DNA from: Alteromonas sp. CI.11.F.A3
GTDB lineage: Bacteria > Pseudomonadota > Gammaproteobacteria > Enterobacterales > Alteromonadaceae
Length of the DNA: 64,000 nt
Reading direction: 5' to 3'
Assembly: GCF_032925565.1 (NCBI RefSeq)
Contig: NZ_CP136708.1
Span: 1,054,001-1,118,000 of the forward strand
The position numbers and the translations under genes are program-made. Under the pieces are notes generated by a model. The model had not been told where the DNA came from. It did no database searches and worked only from the letters and a program-made list of their open reading frames with translations. Of this stretch, positions 1 to 9,700 are shown piece by piece (position 1 is the first letter of the stretch; each line of letters opens with the position of its first letter).

Positions 1-522
1 CGCTCCGATTTAGAGAGTAAAACATTTTCAGTTGGACCCATAGCGCCAAGTATAAATCGAATGTCTATTGAATGGATTTTTGGCTGTGTGTTGACGGGAT
101 TGCTCGCTGGATTAGGTGCGCCATTTTGGCGTCAACAATTAAGTAGGCTAATGACGCTGAAAGACCTTAAAGAGCAAGTTTCAGTAGATAAATCGGCGGA
201 GGGTAATGATGGCGAGGCGCCAGAGAATCAATGGGGGGACGCCTCAGTTAATGAATCTGCAACCAAAGACTCCGCAATAAATGTACCTTCCGGTGTCACC
301 GGAAAATTTATTCCAACAAATATAAGTTGGGATCCTTTAAGCAATCAAATTGACTTGGACGTCATTGCACAAGGGAAGCCAGAGCGCGTATACACGCCGG
401 AAGAATTAATGCATACATTACGTTTAAGATTGGCCCCTCAATATAAAACAAATCTTGCTGCGGTAAATATAAGACCAGAATCACTGAAGAAATTGGCGAA
501 CAGTTTTTTTTCCAGTAACTAA
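1..522 (+). CDS. Hypothetical membrane protein, 5' end outside window
   Basis: The reading frame is open from the first base of the window to the TAA at 520-522. An ATG lies at 61, but no ribosome binding site precedes it and the frame has no stop upstream, so I read this as the C-terminal part of a longer protein. The visible part has one hydrophobic segment followed by a GAPFW motif, a pattern seen near the C-terminal membrane anchor of various bacterial proteins. A soluble tail rich in acidic and polar residues (about 110 residues) follows. No catalytic motif is visible and I do not recognise the function. It converges on the RidA-family gene. Confidence 0.6.
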   Translation, partial: RSDLESKTFSVGPIAPSINRMSIEWIFGCVLTGLLAGLGAPFWRQQLSRLMTLKDLKEQVSVDKSAEGNDGEAPENQWGDASVNESATKDSAINVPSGVTGKFIPTNISWDPLSNQIDLDVIAQGKPERVYTPEELMHTLRLRLAPQYKTNLAAVNIRPESLKKLANSFFSSN

Positions 523-560
523 AGTGGGGTTACTGCATAGACTGCTTCATTTAAACATGA

Positions 561-638
561 AGGTTGCGCACCTTTGAAGTTCGCCACTAATGTGTCTTGA
601 TGGCGAGTGGTGATTAATTCAAAGGTGCAACGCAGCCT
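561..638. repeat. Long imperfect inverted repeat between convergent genes
   Basis: The arm at 561-578 is mirrored by 618-638 (about 16 paired bases with a short bulge), and an inner pair near 582-588 and 606-612 extends the stem. It lies between two convergent genes. It has no clear T-run, so it may be a bidirectional, weak terminator or a small mobile palindromic element. Confidence 0.45.
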
Positions 639-655
639 TGAATAAGCGCTATGGC

Positions 656-1012
656 CTATTCACACTTCTCAGCCGCGACTACCGTTATTTCAACCAACAA
701 AGCTTCACGAGCCATGTTAGCGGTAACGCAAGCGCGAGCTGGGGCATGTCCTTCTGGTACCCAGTTATCCCAAACGGCGTTCATCTCGGCAAAGTATTCC
801 ATGCTTTTGATGTAAATAGTGGCTGATAGGATATGCGCTTTATCGCTACCCGCTTGTGCTAGCAAGGTATCTACTTTATCTAACATAGTTTGGGTTTGTT
901 CAGTAATACCTTGGGTTGCATCTGCGCACACTTGGCCGCATAAATAAATAGTGCCGTTATGTTTTACTATACGGCTCATACGCTGTTTTGTTTCTATTCG
1001 CTCTATGGTCAT
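656..1012 (-). CDS. RidA/YoaB-family protein (YjgF/UK114 superfamily)
   Basis: This 118-residue protein has the length and pattern of the RidA superfamily and resembles the E. coli YoaB branch. It has the [22 protein letters not shown] core and the PARACV segment, whose arginine is the substrate-contacting residue in RidA enzymes. RidA proteins hydrolyse reactive enamines and imines made by PLP enzymes; for the YoaB branch the substrate is not established, so the reaction is inferred from family. The gene starts 41 bases after the end of the ADP-ribosylglycohydrolase gene on the same strand, so the two are probably co-transcribed. No sign of truncation. Confidence 0.85.
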   Translation of the reverse strand: MTIERIETKQRMSRIVKHNGTIYLCGQVCADATQGITEQTQTMLDKVDTLLAQAGSDKAHILSATIYIKSMEYFAEMNAVWDNWVPEGHAPARACVTANMAREALLVEITVVAAEKCE

Positions 1013-1053
1013 TGCTAAGGTGTCCGTGCTTTAAATCTAAAAGTTTAAATGGT

Positions 1054-2136
1054 TTAATTCTCATTTCTACAAGCTTGCTGAATTTCATGCTCTATTTCTT
1101 TTGCATCAGCAAGTTGTTCAAACATGTCGCGAATTGGTGCGCCTTCAATCAAACCCATGAGTGTACCTAATACAAAACCACGGTGCACGTTATCCCCTCC
1201 TACATTGGCGTTAGCGGTGAGTGCTTTTTTTCCATCGGCTATGTAGCGGTAGGCAAAATACAGCACACTGGGCCATGCATCAGAAATGTAGCAGGCGGGA
1301 GAGAATTGACGGCCCACTATTTCGATATCACTTTTATTCTTGGCGATCAGCTTTGCCAAAGACAGGTGGCTCCCTCGCAAGGCAATATCTTCAAGTATGT
1401 CTTGAGGAGATTCATTCGTGCGATAGAGCAATCGATACAGCAGCTCGACATAATAGTCACACACTACACCAAGCTCGTCACTGGGGTGAGTTAAAAACAA
1501 ATGGTTTCTGCATAGGTTTTGAATATCATTCAGGTCATCACCTTTTAACGCGCAACTTAGGGCTAAAGGCCCAATGGTAACAAGGCCACCTATAGATGCC
1601 GTATCGTGGGTAACTGCGGCGCATTTGTCGGCAGGTTTACCGTCCACTAGATTTGCAAAAAAGCCCCTATGATACGATTCCGCGTAGGTATCTGGGTGGG
1701 CGGGCTTGTCTGCACACACCAGCTTGATGTACCCATCTAAAAAAGCAGCTTGTTGATAGTGCGGTACTGAAGCGTTAAGTACCACTCTTGCACAATGAGC
1801 ATTCAGGGTATTTTCACCCGCTTTCATACCCTGATGATAATGCTGGTTAGCACCAGTCCAATATTGTCGTTTACCTTTTAAGATAACATCGCCCACAATG
1901 TCTTTCTTTTCCTGCTTAGATACTTTGGACCTCCCACCTTCGCTGGTGGAATGCAGTGACATTATAGAGGAGGGGTGAAATGACGGTGCGTCTTCGAACT
2001 GCTGAATGCCGCCGGGAAAATCTTTTAAAATGTCGGCAGGGTTATAATACCAATGTACTGGCATTGCCAAAGCGTCAGCAATAAATGCATTTTTTAGCGC
2101 CGCGATTACCCGTGATTTATATAATTCAGATGACAC
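1054..2136 (-). CDS. ADP-ribosylglycohydrolase-family protein, divergent subgroup
   Basis: At 360 residues this matches the DraG/ARH fold family by its N-terminal ADALAMPVHWYY segment, the central HDTASIGG motif and the C-terminal GGDNVHRGFVLGTLMG block. Classical DraG and ARH enzymes remove ADP-ribose from proteins or small molecules using two magnesium ions held by a TDD motif and a DxDT motif. Here the first is replaced by a HYHQGMKAGENTLN block and the second by GGDNVHRG, as in a recognisable but uncharacterised subgroup. The fold call is firm; hydrolysis of ADP-ribose is not assured. It is the first gene of a likely two-gene unit with the RidA-family gene, suggesting metabolite repair or salvage (inference). 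Confidence 0.82.
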   Translation of the reverse strand: MSSELYKSRVIAALKNAFIADALAMPVHWYYNPADILKDFPGGIQQFEDAPSFHPSSIMSLHSTSEGGRSKVSKQEKKDIVGDVILKGKRQYWTGANQHYHQGMKAGENTLNAHCARVVLNASVPHYQQAAFLDGYIKLVCADKPAHPDTYAESYHRGFFANLVDGKPADKCAAVTHDTASIGGLVTIGPLALSCALKGDDLNDIQNLCRNHLFLTHPSDELGVVCDYYVELLYRLLYRTNESPQDILEDIALRGSHLSLAKLIAKNKSDIEIVGRQFSPACYISDAWPSVLYFAYRYIADGKKALTANANVGGDNVHRGFVLGTLMGLIEGAPIRDMFEQLADAKEIEHEIQQACRNEN

Positions 2137-2360
2137 TTAGTTTTCCCCTTAAAGGCTAATGCACTTATTGGTTTTGTCTAATACGCAACAAGTAAAATAA
2201 CATCGAATGATTAGAGGGTTTAATACGTGGTTTGATTGAATATTGATCGCAGGGTGGGCGTTTCTAAAAGCCATTTGCTAAAAAGTGACAGTCTCATTAC
2301 TATTCTTTTTTTGGTTTGAGTTTTAGTGTGGGTTTTAGTTTGAAAATAAAGGGTAAAGAT

Positions 2361-3404
2361 ATGCATGCATCGCCATCAAGTACCGTAGGGAAACCTTTAA
2401 ATTTTCTATTGTATGTAGAGCAAAATTACTCCTTCGATATTCTTCGACCCATACAAAATGAAGCGAAAAAGCACGGTCATCAGGTTAAGTGGTTGGTGGT
2501 GGGAAATGATGCGTCTAAACACTTTTTACATGAAAATGAGCAGGCATTATCTTCTATTGAACAAGCTATAAGCTTTAAACCTGATGCGGTGTTTGTCCCC
2601 GGTGATAGAGTGCCCAATTTCATCCCCGGCATTAAGGTGCAGGTCTTTCATGGTCTTAATGAAAGCAAACGAGGCAATGTTTACCCTGAACGAGGGTTGT
2701 TCGACTTGTACTGTACAGAAGGGCCAGAACGCACGGGTACGTTAACACGCAGTAATAAAGGCCATTACAATGTAGTTGAAACTGGGTGGGTAAAGCTAGA
2801 CTCATTATTCCAATATCAATCGTCAGAGCATTTCGATAAACCGCAGGTGCTATTTGGTTCCACTTTCTCTGCGTCCTTGTCTTGCGCTGAACTCGTCTAT
2901 GAAGAGGTAAAGCGATTAAGTCAAAACGGGAGTTGGCAGTGGTTAGTCACATTGCACCCCAAAATGGCAGCGTCAACGGTTGAAAAATACAAAGCGTTAG
3001 AAAGTGAAAACCTAATGTTTTTTGAAAACAATCAAGTCATCGAAGCGTTGCACAGAGCGGATGTGATGATTTGTGATAACTCTTCTATTTTCCAAGAGTT
3101 CTTATTATTAAATAAGCCTGTCGTTACGGTAAATAACCGCGACCCACTCGATTGCTTTATTAACATCACAGATAGCAACGCGCTTGAGGGCGCAATAAAA
3201 CACGCGTTGTCACCATCGTCTGAACTTATCGATAGCATAAAAAAATACGGGCCATCAATAACACCCTACCTAGATGGAAAATCGTCACAACGCGTGGTGA
3301 AAGCGGTGGAAGAAATGGTGGGTAGTCATTGGGTTGATAAAAAGCCTAGAAACCTACTAAGAAACTTTAAAATTAGAAAGAAACTAAACTATTGGAAGTT
3401 GTGA
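2361..3404 (+). CDS. CDP-glycerol glycerophosphotransferase-like protein
   Basis: This is a 347-residue soluble protein with a GT-B-like organisation. The second half has a WLVTLHPKM segment and a MICDNSSIFQEFLLLNKPVV block that resemble the CDP-glycerol:polyglycerophosphate glycerophosphotransferase family and UDP-GlcNAc 2-epimerase-like folds. I chose the ATG at 2361 because AAAGGG lies 7 bases upstream; a longer reading from a TTG at 2316 is open but has no ribosome binding site. Members transfer or polymerise polyol phosphates on surface glycans, but the substrate here is unknown. No other surface-polysaccharide gene is adjacent, so it is an orphan. A basic C-terminal tail (NLLRNFKIRKKLNYWKL) might hold it at the membrane. 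Confidence 0.72.
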   Translation: MHASPSSTVGKPLNFLLYVEQNYSFDILRPIQNEAKKHGHQVKWLVVGNDASKHFLHENEQALSSIEQAISFKPDAVFVPGDRVPNFIPGIKVQVFHGLNESKRGNVYPERGLFDLYCTEGPERTGTLTRSNKGHYNVVETGWVKLDSLFQYQSSEHFDKPQVLFGSTFSASLSCAELVYEEVKRLSQNGSWQWLVTLHPKMAASTVEKYKALESENLMFFENNQVIEALHRADVMICDNSSIFQEFLLLNKPVVTVNNRDPLDCFINITDSNALEGAIKHALSPSSELIDSIKKYGPSITPYLDGKSSQRVVKAVEEMVGSHWVDKKPRNLLRNFKIRKKLNYWKL

Positions 3405-3447
3405 TCAGGGCGTTCGATTTAGCGCGCTTTTGAAAGAGCGCCTGATC
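3403..3447 (+). terminator. Possible hairpin after the CDP-glycerol-transferase-like gene
   Basis: GATCAGGGCG (3403-3412) can pair with CGCCTGATC (about 3439-3447) with one bulge. The left arm overlaps the stop codon of the upstream gene. There is no T-run, so it may be a weak or factor-assisted terminator or only an mRNA-stabilising stem. Confidence 0.35.
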
Positions 3448-3642
3448 GGCAAGCGCTAACTTGAACCTTTCACCCAAACTAAGCTAGTTACAGCATTAGA
3501 CATAAAAATGGATGATTGTGAAAACTAATTTCATGTAATTCAAGGTCTTGTTTCCATAGGTTAGTTCAACATTGATAGTTGTAGAGCAAAGATATTGTGG
3601 CGTACTATAGCGTTTTCTCCTTTTCGACATTAAGACTTCTCT

Positions 3643-4761
3643 ATGTATCAAGATTTTCAAGCTGAGCTTTCCTGGGCCAGTTTACACATGCCGCGCACTC
3701 GTGAAGCTATTTCCTCTCTTCCCAGCTTAGACGGCATTAGGCTAGCCTGTAATATGCACCTTGATTTAAAGATGGCCCCTTTGGTTGAAGGGCTATTATC
3801 TCGTGGATGTGAGGTGTTTCTGACAACCTGTAATCCCACTACAGTTCAAGATGACGTAGTGAAGTATTTGGTAGATAAAGGGGCTACGGCTCACGCATGG
3901 CGAGATATGAGCAACGCCGATTGGTCAGATTCTTTTGATAACGCATTAGCTTGGCAGCCAACCCACTTGTGTGAAATGGGGGCCGATTTAACCACGCGTC
4001 TGCATGAAAAAGTGCAAACGAATGAAGCGGTTCCAAGCATTGTTGCGGGCTTAGAGGCGACAGGTTCAGGTATTACGCGATTAAACGGTATGCAGCCCGA
4101 GTATCCTATTTTTAACTGGGACGATTTACCGGTTAAAGAGGGCTTACACAATCGCCATATGGTGGGTTTGAGTGCATGGCAAACGTTTTTCCAAACCACT
4201 CATCTAACCCTGCATGAAAAAGTAGTAGTAGTCATAGGTTATGGTTTAGTAGGGCAGGGCGTTGCGGCATCTGCAAAAGCTTTTGGTGCACAAGTGCAAG
4301 TGGCAGAGCTAGACCCTGCTCGTGCGCTACAAGCTAAATATGATGGCTGGCCGGTGGTTGATTTGGGCATCGCAGTAGAAAATGCCGATGTTATTGCTAC
4401 TGCCACAGGTGGTTACGGCGTGGTAAGTGCGAAACATCTGGATGCGATGAAAGAAGGCACCTTTATATTGAACGTTGGTCATGTAGCGCAAGAAATTGAT
4501 GTGCCTTATCTTAAAGAGCATGCCGCCCACAGCGAGCCAATGCCTTACGTGAATGCTTATACCCTAAATGGCAAAACGCTATTCTTACTTGCAGATGGCT
4601 CTATGTTCAATCTGACAGCAGGCTATGGTGATAGCTTAAACGCTTTCGACGTAACTTTAGCTGTAATGGCTGCAGGCATTGGGCACATTGTAGGGGACGG
4701 TAGTACCCACCCAAATGGGCTATATTTATTACCTGAAAAGGCATGGAAAGCGGCGCTTTAG
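3643..4761 (+). CDS. Divergent adenosylhomocysteinase (SAH hydrolase) homologue
   Basis: The 372-residue product aligns with S-adenosyl-L-homocysteine hydrolase over the N-terminal substrate domain and the NAD-binding domain, where the VIGYGLVGQG dinucleotide motif is clear. True enzymes (430-470 residues) split SAH into adenosine and homocysteine. Several hallmarks differ here: the catalytic segment usually reading VTKSKFDN is PVKEGLHN, keeping the lysine but replacing the aspartate with histidine. The GHPSFVM block is GYGDSLN, and the C-terminal tail ending in PDHYRY, which completes the neighbouring subunit's NAD site, is missing. It may still use an SAH-like nucleoside, but I would not transfer the ahcY name. 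No conserved SAH-riboswitch core was seen upstream. Confidence 0.8.
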   Translation: MYQDFQAELSWASLHMPRTREAISSLPSLDGIRLACNMHLDLKMAPLVEGLLSRGCEVFLTTCNPTTVQDDVVKYLVDKGATAHAWRDMSNADWSDSFDNALAWQPTHLCEMGADLTTRLHEKVQTNEAVPSIVAGLEATGSGITRLNGMQPEYPIFNWDDLPVKEGLHNRHMVGLSAWQTFFQTTHLTLHEKVVVVIGYGLVGQGVAASAKAFGAQVQVAELDPARALQAKYDGWPVVDLGIAVENADVIATATGGYGVVSAKHLDAMKEGTFILNVGHVAQEIDVPYLKEHAAHSEPMPYVNAYTLNGKTLFLLADGSMFNLTAGYGDSLNAFDVTLAVMAAGIGHIVGDGSTHPNGLYLLPEKAWKAAL

Positions 4762-4954
4762 GGCGCCAAATTTTACCACCATGGGTAAGGGTTTTATTTC
4801 GAAAAGTAAGCGAGCAGGGCACATTTACGCTAACATATACATAATTTAAAAGCGTAAGCACTGGACCAGTGTTGTCTGTTGCCGAGAGCGTTTCTTTTGC
4901 TAAGGCGCTGACTCAAGGTATAGCTAAAGGGAGTTGGGGGTATGGGAAAATAGT

Positions 4955-6220
4955 ATGGTTCAAGCATCTTCTATCCCTTTGTTTATTACTGCCAGTATCT
5001 GCTTACTCTTAAGCTTTTTCTTTTTACTTTTATATTACCGCCTGACTTCCCGCCATGAAGAGTTTGTGAAGTATTACCTGATTTTCGCGCTCTCAGCGTT
5101 AACCAGTGGCATTTTTTTTGGTGCCTTCGCGGTGCTCGTTAACTCAAGCAATAACCTTATTTATCTTAGTATTTCTAACCGTATAACCGTTATTGCGGCA
5201 ATGTTTACCATAGTGCTGAGCTTGCATTTTTACGTTGCTTTTTTTCAATACAAAGTGCCCACCTTCCTGAAATGGTGCTACGTCATTTGTGGTGTCTTTT
5301 CATTATTAACTTTGGTGCCTAATCCTTACTTTCTAGAAAATGCTTTCTACACAACATCTCAGTACTACACAGGCCTAAAGTATGGTGCGCTATTCCAGTT
5401 GTGGGGGGCATGGATATTAGTACTCGCCGCCTATTGTATATTCATACTCGTGAGAGTGTTTAATCGCCAGCGTGTTAGGCAAGAAAACAGCAATACGAAT
5501 ACAGTGTTGCTGCTGCTGATGGCTAACACCGTATGGGTGATTACAGGACTTTGCGATACGTTTACGGGCATTCAGGTAGTTGATTTACCGCCATTGAGTT
5601 GGATAGGCTCATTTTCGGTTACTTCATGTATCGCGTGGGTCTTGGTTTTACATATAGATGAACTTTATGAAGAAAGGCGCTTGCTAAGTAACCGCCTTAT
5701 GTATGATCATTTAACCCAAGCATTCTCACGCAGTTATCTAGAAATACGTTTAACTGAAGCCGTGAACCTAATGCTTCGTAAAGAGTTGAAATGGCTATCA
5801 GTATGCGTATTTGATGTAGATGACTTTAAAAACATCAACGATCAATACGGGCATGCAAACGGTGATGCGTTGCTCACCCAAATTACGAATATTATCAAAG
5901 ACAATATTCGGCAGTCTGATTGCATCGCACGGTTGGGCGGGGATGAGTTCGTCATTTTATTTGCCAGTAAACAGGATGAAAATTACGCTCCTGCTACTGT
6001 CGAGCGAATTCGAAAACGCATTGCTGAAACAGGCTTTGGGAAAGGGGATTGTTCATTTAGTGCGTCTTGTTCGTTTGGTATAGTCAGTGTTGCCCCTGAC
6101 CAGCTAACGATGGCCGATTTGCCGAACCAAATGTTATCAAGCGCAGATGAAGCCTTGTATAGCGCCAAGCATAAAGGAAAGAATGCTGTGGGTATTGCTA
6201 CTCTCAGTGATTTTTCCTGA
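4955..6220 (+). CDS. Membrane-bound diguanylate cyclase (GGDEF)
   Basis: The 421-residue protein has about seven hydrophobic segments over residues 1-235, like 7TM-type sensor regions, followed by a GGDEF domain. The DVDDFKNINDQYGHANGD metal and substrate motif and an intact RLGGDEF active site are present, so it should make cyclic di-GMP from two GTP. No RxxD inhibitory site is evident directly before the motif. I prefer the ATG at 4955 over a TTG at 4934 because the purine-rich GGGAAAA lies about 7 bases before the ATG, while AAAGGGAG is too close to the TTG. The signal sensed by the membrane region is unknown. It converges on a small membrane protein gene, leaving 11 bases between them. 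Confidence 0.88.
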   Translation: MVQASSIPLFITASICLLLSFFFLLLYYRLTSRHEEFVKYYLIFALSALTSGIFFGAFAVLVNSSNNLIYLSISNRITVIAAMFTIVLSLHFYVAFFQYKVPTFLKWCYVICGVFSLLTLVPNPYFLENAFYTTSQYYTGLKYGALFQLWGAWILVLAAYCIFILVRVFNRQRVRQENSNTNTVLLLLMANTVWVITGLCDTFTGIQVVDLPPLSWIGSFSVTSCIAWVLVLHIDELYEERRLLSNRLMYDHLTQAFSRSYLEIRLTEAVNLMLRKELKWLSVCVFDVDDFKNINDQYGHANGDALLTQITNIIKDNIRQSDCIARLGGDEFVILFASKQDENYAPATVERIRKRIAETGFGKGDCSFSASCSFGIVSVAPDQLTMADLPNQMLSSADEALYSAKHKGKNAVGIATLSDFS

Positions 6221-6231
6221 CCTTACAGAAA

Positions 6232-6489
6232 TTAGTCGACATCCCCCTTTTCGTTATCATCTTGGTTTATGTCTTCTTGACCGCTTTTTTCTTGCTTGGC
6301 CTCGGTAACCATTTCGATTGTGTGCTGCACTTTGGGGTCGGGTAAAATCATCTGCATCAACATACCGAATACTATTGCTGCACCTTTTTGTTTTCTGGCC
6401 CATAAATACATGAGAACAAAGAAGCCTACAACAAAAGTGAAACCTACAAATACGCTAAGTGCAAGCAAGGCATCGCTATAAAAATCCAT
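6232..6489 (-). CDS. Small hypothetical membrane protein
   Basis: An 85-residue protein with one long or two short hydrophobic segments (about residues 8-28 and 37-49) separated by a basic ARKQKG turn, followed by a charged, acidic cytoplasmic tail. I do not recognise a family. It stands alone, converging with the diguanylate cyclase gene and divergent from the large secreted-protein gene. Confidence 0.6.
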   Translation of the reverse strand: MDFYSDALLALSVFVGFTFVVGFFVLMYLWARKQKGAAIVFGMLMQMILPDPKVQHTIEMVTEAKQEKSGQEDINQDDNEKGDVD

Positions 6490-6743
6490 ATTGCACCGCC
6501 TTTTCCAATTCCACTTATATGTATAGATGCGACAAGACGCTGTATTTGTCGTACCAATTAAAATCCTTTCCCTGAGTTTTAATGGTAATGTTTAAAAAAA
6601 ACACAAGTGCATGAACTCATTAAGGTAATGCGAATGACTAATGAATTAAATATTTAAGCCTTTACCGTATGGCTAAATACGTTGCACTATATAAATCATA
6701 AGAACCTATCCTTAATAAACCACTAAATATAAAAAGGCCTTCA

Positions 6744-9700
6744 ATGATGACATTACGGCGAACACTAGCCGCTTTAGTAGTATCTATTAGCACGCTGGTT
6801 AGTCTCTCTTTTCCCGCAATTGCGTTAGAAGATACTGTTAACCCGAAGCTTTTCGAAAAAATGGAATATCGTAATATTGGCCCTTTTCGTGGCGGTCGCT
6901 CTGTTGCCGTTTCAGGTGTTGATGGTAACCCCAACCTGTATTATATGGGCGCCGCAGGTGGCGGTGTCTGGAAAACAGATAACGCCGGTTTATCTTGGAA
7001 GCCGTTGTCAGATAAGCACTTTGAAGTAGGTAGTATTGGCGCTATTGCTATTGCACCTTCCGATCACAATGTTATTTATGTAGGCACAGGGGAAGGACCT
7101 ATTCGCGGTGTAACTACCAGCCATGGTAAAGGTGTATATAAGTCTACCGATGCAGGTGAAACATGGGAGCTAGTCGGTTTAGAAAACCGTGGTCAAATCC
7201 CTAAAATTCGCATTCACCCCACCAATCCAGATATAGCGTGGGCGGCTGTTCAAGGTAATATTTGGGCGCCAAATGAAGCTCGCGGTGTGTTTAAAACTAC
7301 CGATGGCGGTAAAAGCTGGAAGCATGTGCTTAAAGTTAATGCCGACACGGGTGCTGCAGATTTAGCACTCGACCCGTCTAACCCTCGAGTGTTGTACGCC
7401 AGCATGTGGCACCACGGAAGAACGCCATGGTTTGTAAAATCAGGTGGCGACGGTGGCGGCATTTATAAGTCCACCGACGGTGGCGAAACTTGGGATAAAC
7501 TAGAGAAAGATTTACCCAAGCTTATCGGAAAGGTTGGAATTGATATTTCTGCCTCAAACCCTAAGCGCGTTTACGCCATTATTGAAGCTGACAAAGGTGG
7601 CTTGTATCGAAGCGATGATGCTGGTGCTTCTTGGCAACTAATGAATGGCGACAATATTCTTAAAGCCAGAGCCTGGTATTACAATCATATTAAGGTCGAT
7701 CCTAACGACGAAAACACCCTGTACGTGATGAACGTACAGTTGCATAAATCTATTGATGGCGGCAAAACCTTCGAAATAAAATCATTGCCACACGGTGATA
7801 CCCACGATATGTGGATAAACCCTGAAAACAGCCTAAATATGATTAATGCCAACGACGGTGGGGCAACCGTAACCTTTGATGGTGGCAAGTCTTGGTCTAG
7901 TATTTACAACCAACCTACTGCGCAGTTTTACCGTGTAGTAACCGATAACCTTGAACCCTACCATGTTTATGGCGGCCAGCAAGACAACACCACCATGGCA
8001 ACCCCTTCTTCTACTTATGACAGTGGTATTGGTATAGCAGAGCAGTTCGCCGTAGGCGGTGGAGAGAGCGCACATATTGCATTTGATGCAAACAACCCAA
8101 CGCTGATTTACGCCACCACTATCAATGGCACCCTAACCGAGTTTAATAAAGATACAGGGCTTACTCGCCCTATCATGCCTTACCCTGAATATGTGTTTGG
8201 GCGAAACGCACGGGATCAAAAATACCGTACCAACTGGAATGCTCCGGTATTGGTATCGCAGCACGACCCCAAAACAGTGTACTACGGTACACAAATGATA
8301 TTGAAAACCACTGATAGAGGCGTTAATTGGCAAGAAATCAGCCCAGACTTAACGCGCAACGATGCCGAAAAGCAGGGCTTAAACGGCGGGCCTATTACCA
8401 ACGAGCAAGCTGGGGCGGAATACTACAATACGGTTTTCTATATTGCAGAATCGCCAGCGAACGCGGGTGAATTATGGGTAGGTGCAGATGATGGCAAGTT
8501 ACATTTAACCAAAGATGAAGGCAAAAACTGGAAAGACATAACGCCTCACAAAAAAGAAGCTCAAGTTAACGCGATTGAGCTAAGCGTTCACGCTGAAGGT
8601 AAAGCCTATGTGGCCGTTACCGGCTATAAATTGAATGACTATAGGCCTTATATTTATAAAACCGAAAACTATGGGAAACGCTGGACTCGTATAGATAAAG
8701 GCTTGCCGGAAGATGCGTTTGTTCGCGTGGTACGCGAGGACAAGCAGCACGAAGGTATGCTGTTCGCGGGTACAGAAAGCGGTATGTTTGTTAGTTTCGA
8801 CGATGGTAAAAACTGGCAAGAAATGGCGCTTAATTTACCACCTGTTGCAATAACCGACATGCAAGTCAAAGGTGATGACTTGGTTGTGGCAACTCAAGGT
8901 CGTGGCTTCTGGATTTTAGATGACATAAACCCGCTGCGTGAAGTGAGTAGTTCGTTACACAACGAAGCGCTGTTTCAATTTAGCCCTGTTGATGGAGTGC
9001 GTTTATTATCGGGCGGTAATATGAGCGGCCAACCAGAAGCGAAAAACCCCGCTCGTGGTGCAAGGTTCCGTTACTACTTAAAAGATGAACTTGAAGAGAA
9101 CGACAGTCTTCGCATCGATATTTTTGATTCGAAAAATCAACTCGTGCGCACGTTATCGTCAACCGCAGATGCGTTTGAAAAGTGTGCGAAAGGTAATGAA
9201 GATGCACGTAGCCCGTTGAAGTTTAAACACCCCTCTACAAAAGCAGGCTACAACCAGTTTGTGTGGGACTTACGCCGTTCACCATTGCATTGTATTGATA
9301 ATGTAAAACTGTTTGGTGGATGGAAAGGCGCTAGGGTAATGCCTGGCGACTATAAAGCCACTATAACCGTAGGCGAGCAGTCTCAAACCAGAGCCTTTAA
9401 GGTATTACCTGATCCTAGAGAAGAAGCAAACGCTGCGCAACTTCAGGTTGTAGAACAAAGTATTCAAGCTAGTGAGACCTTACTAAATGAACTGTTTGAA
9501 CATTTGCAAAAAGCCCGGAACGTGCGTAAAACGCTCAATGGGGTTATTGAGTCGAATGTGGTACTGGCCAGTGAAGTATCGGCCTCTATTGACCGTATTA
9601 TTAGCGCAATTGATGACTGGGAGGCTTTGGTGATTCAACCTAAGCACCAAACGTTTGAAGATGATATTAATTGGCCTAACATGTTAGATAGGCAAGTGCG

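Noticed and set aside
638..826. 62-codon plus-strand frame overlapping the RidA-family gene
   Set aside because: It is antisense to a conserved gene and partly within an inverted repeat.
3405..3642. Possible SAH or SAM riboswitch before the adenosylhomocysteinase homologue
   Set aside because: The conserved core and pairing of known SAH and SAM classes could not be found; only a hairpin overlapping the end of the upstream gene is present.
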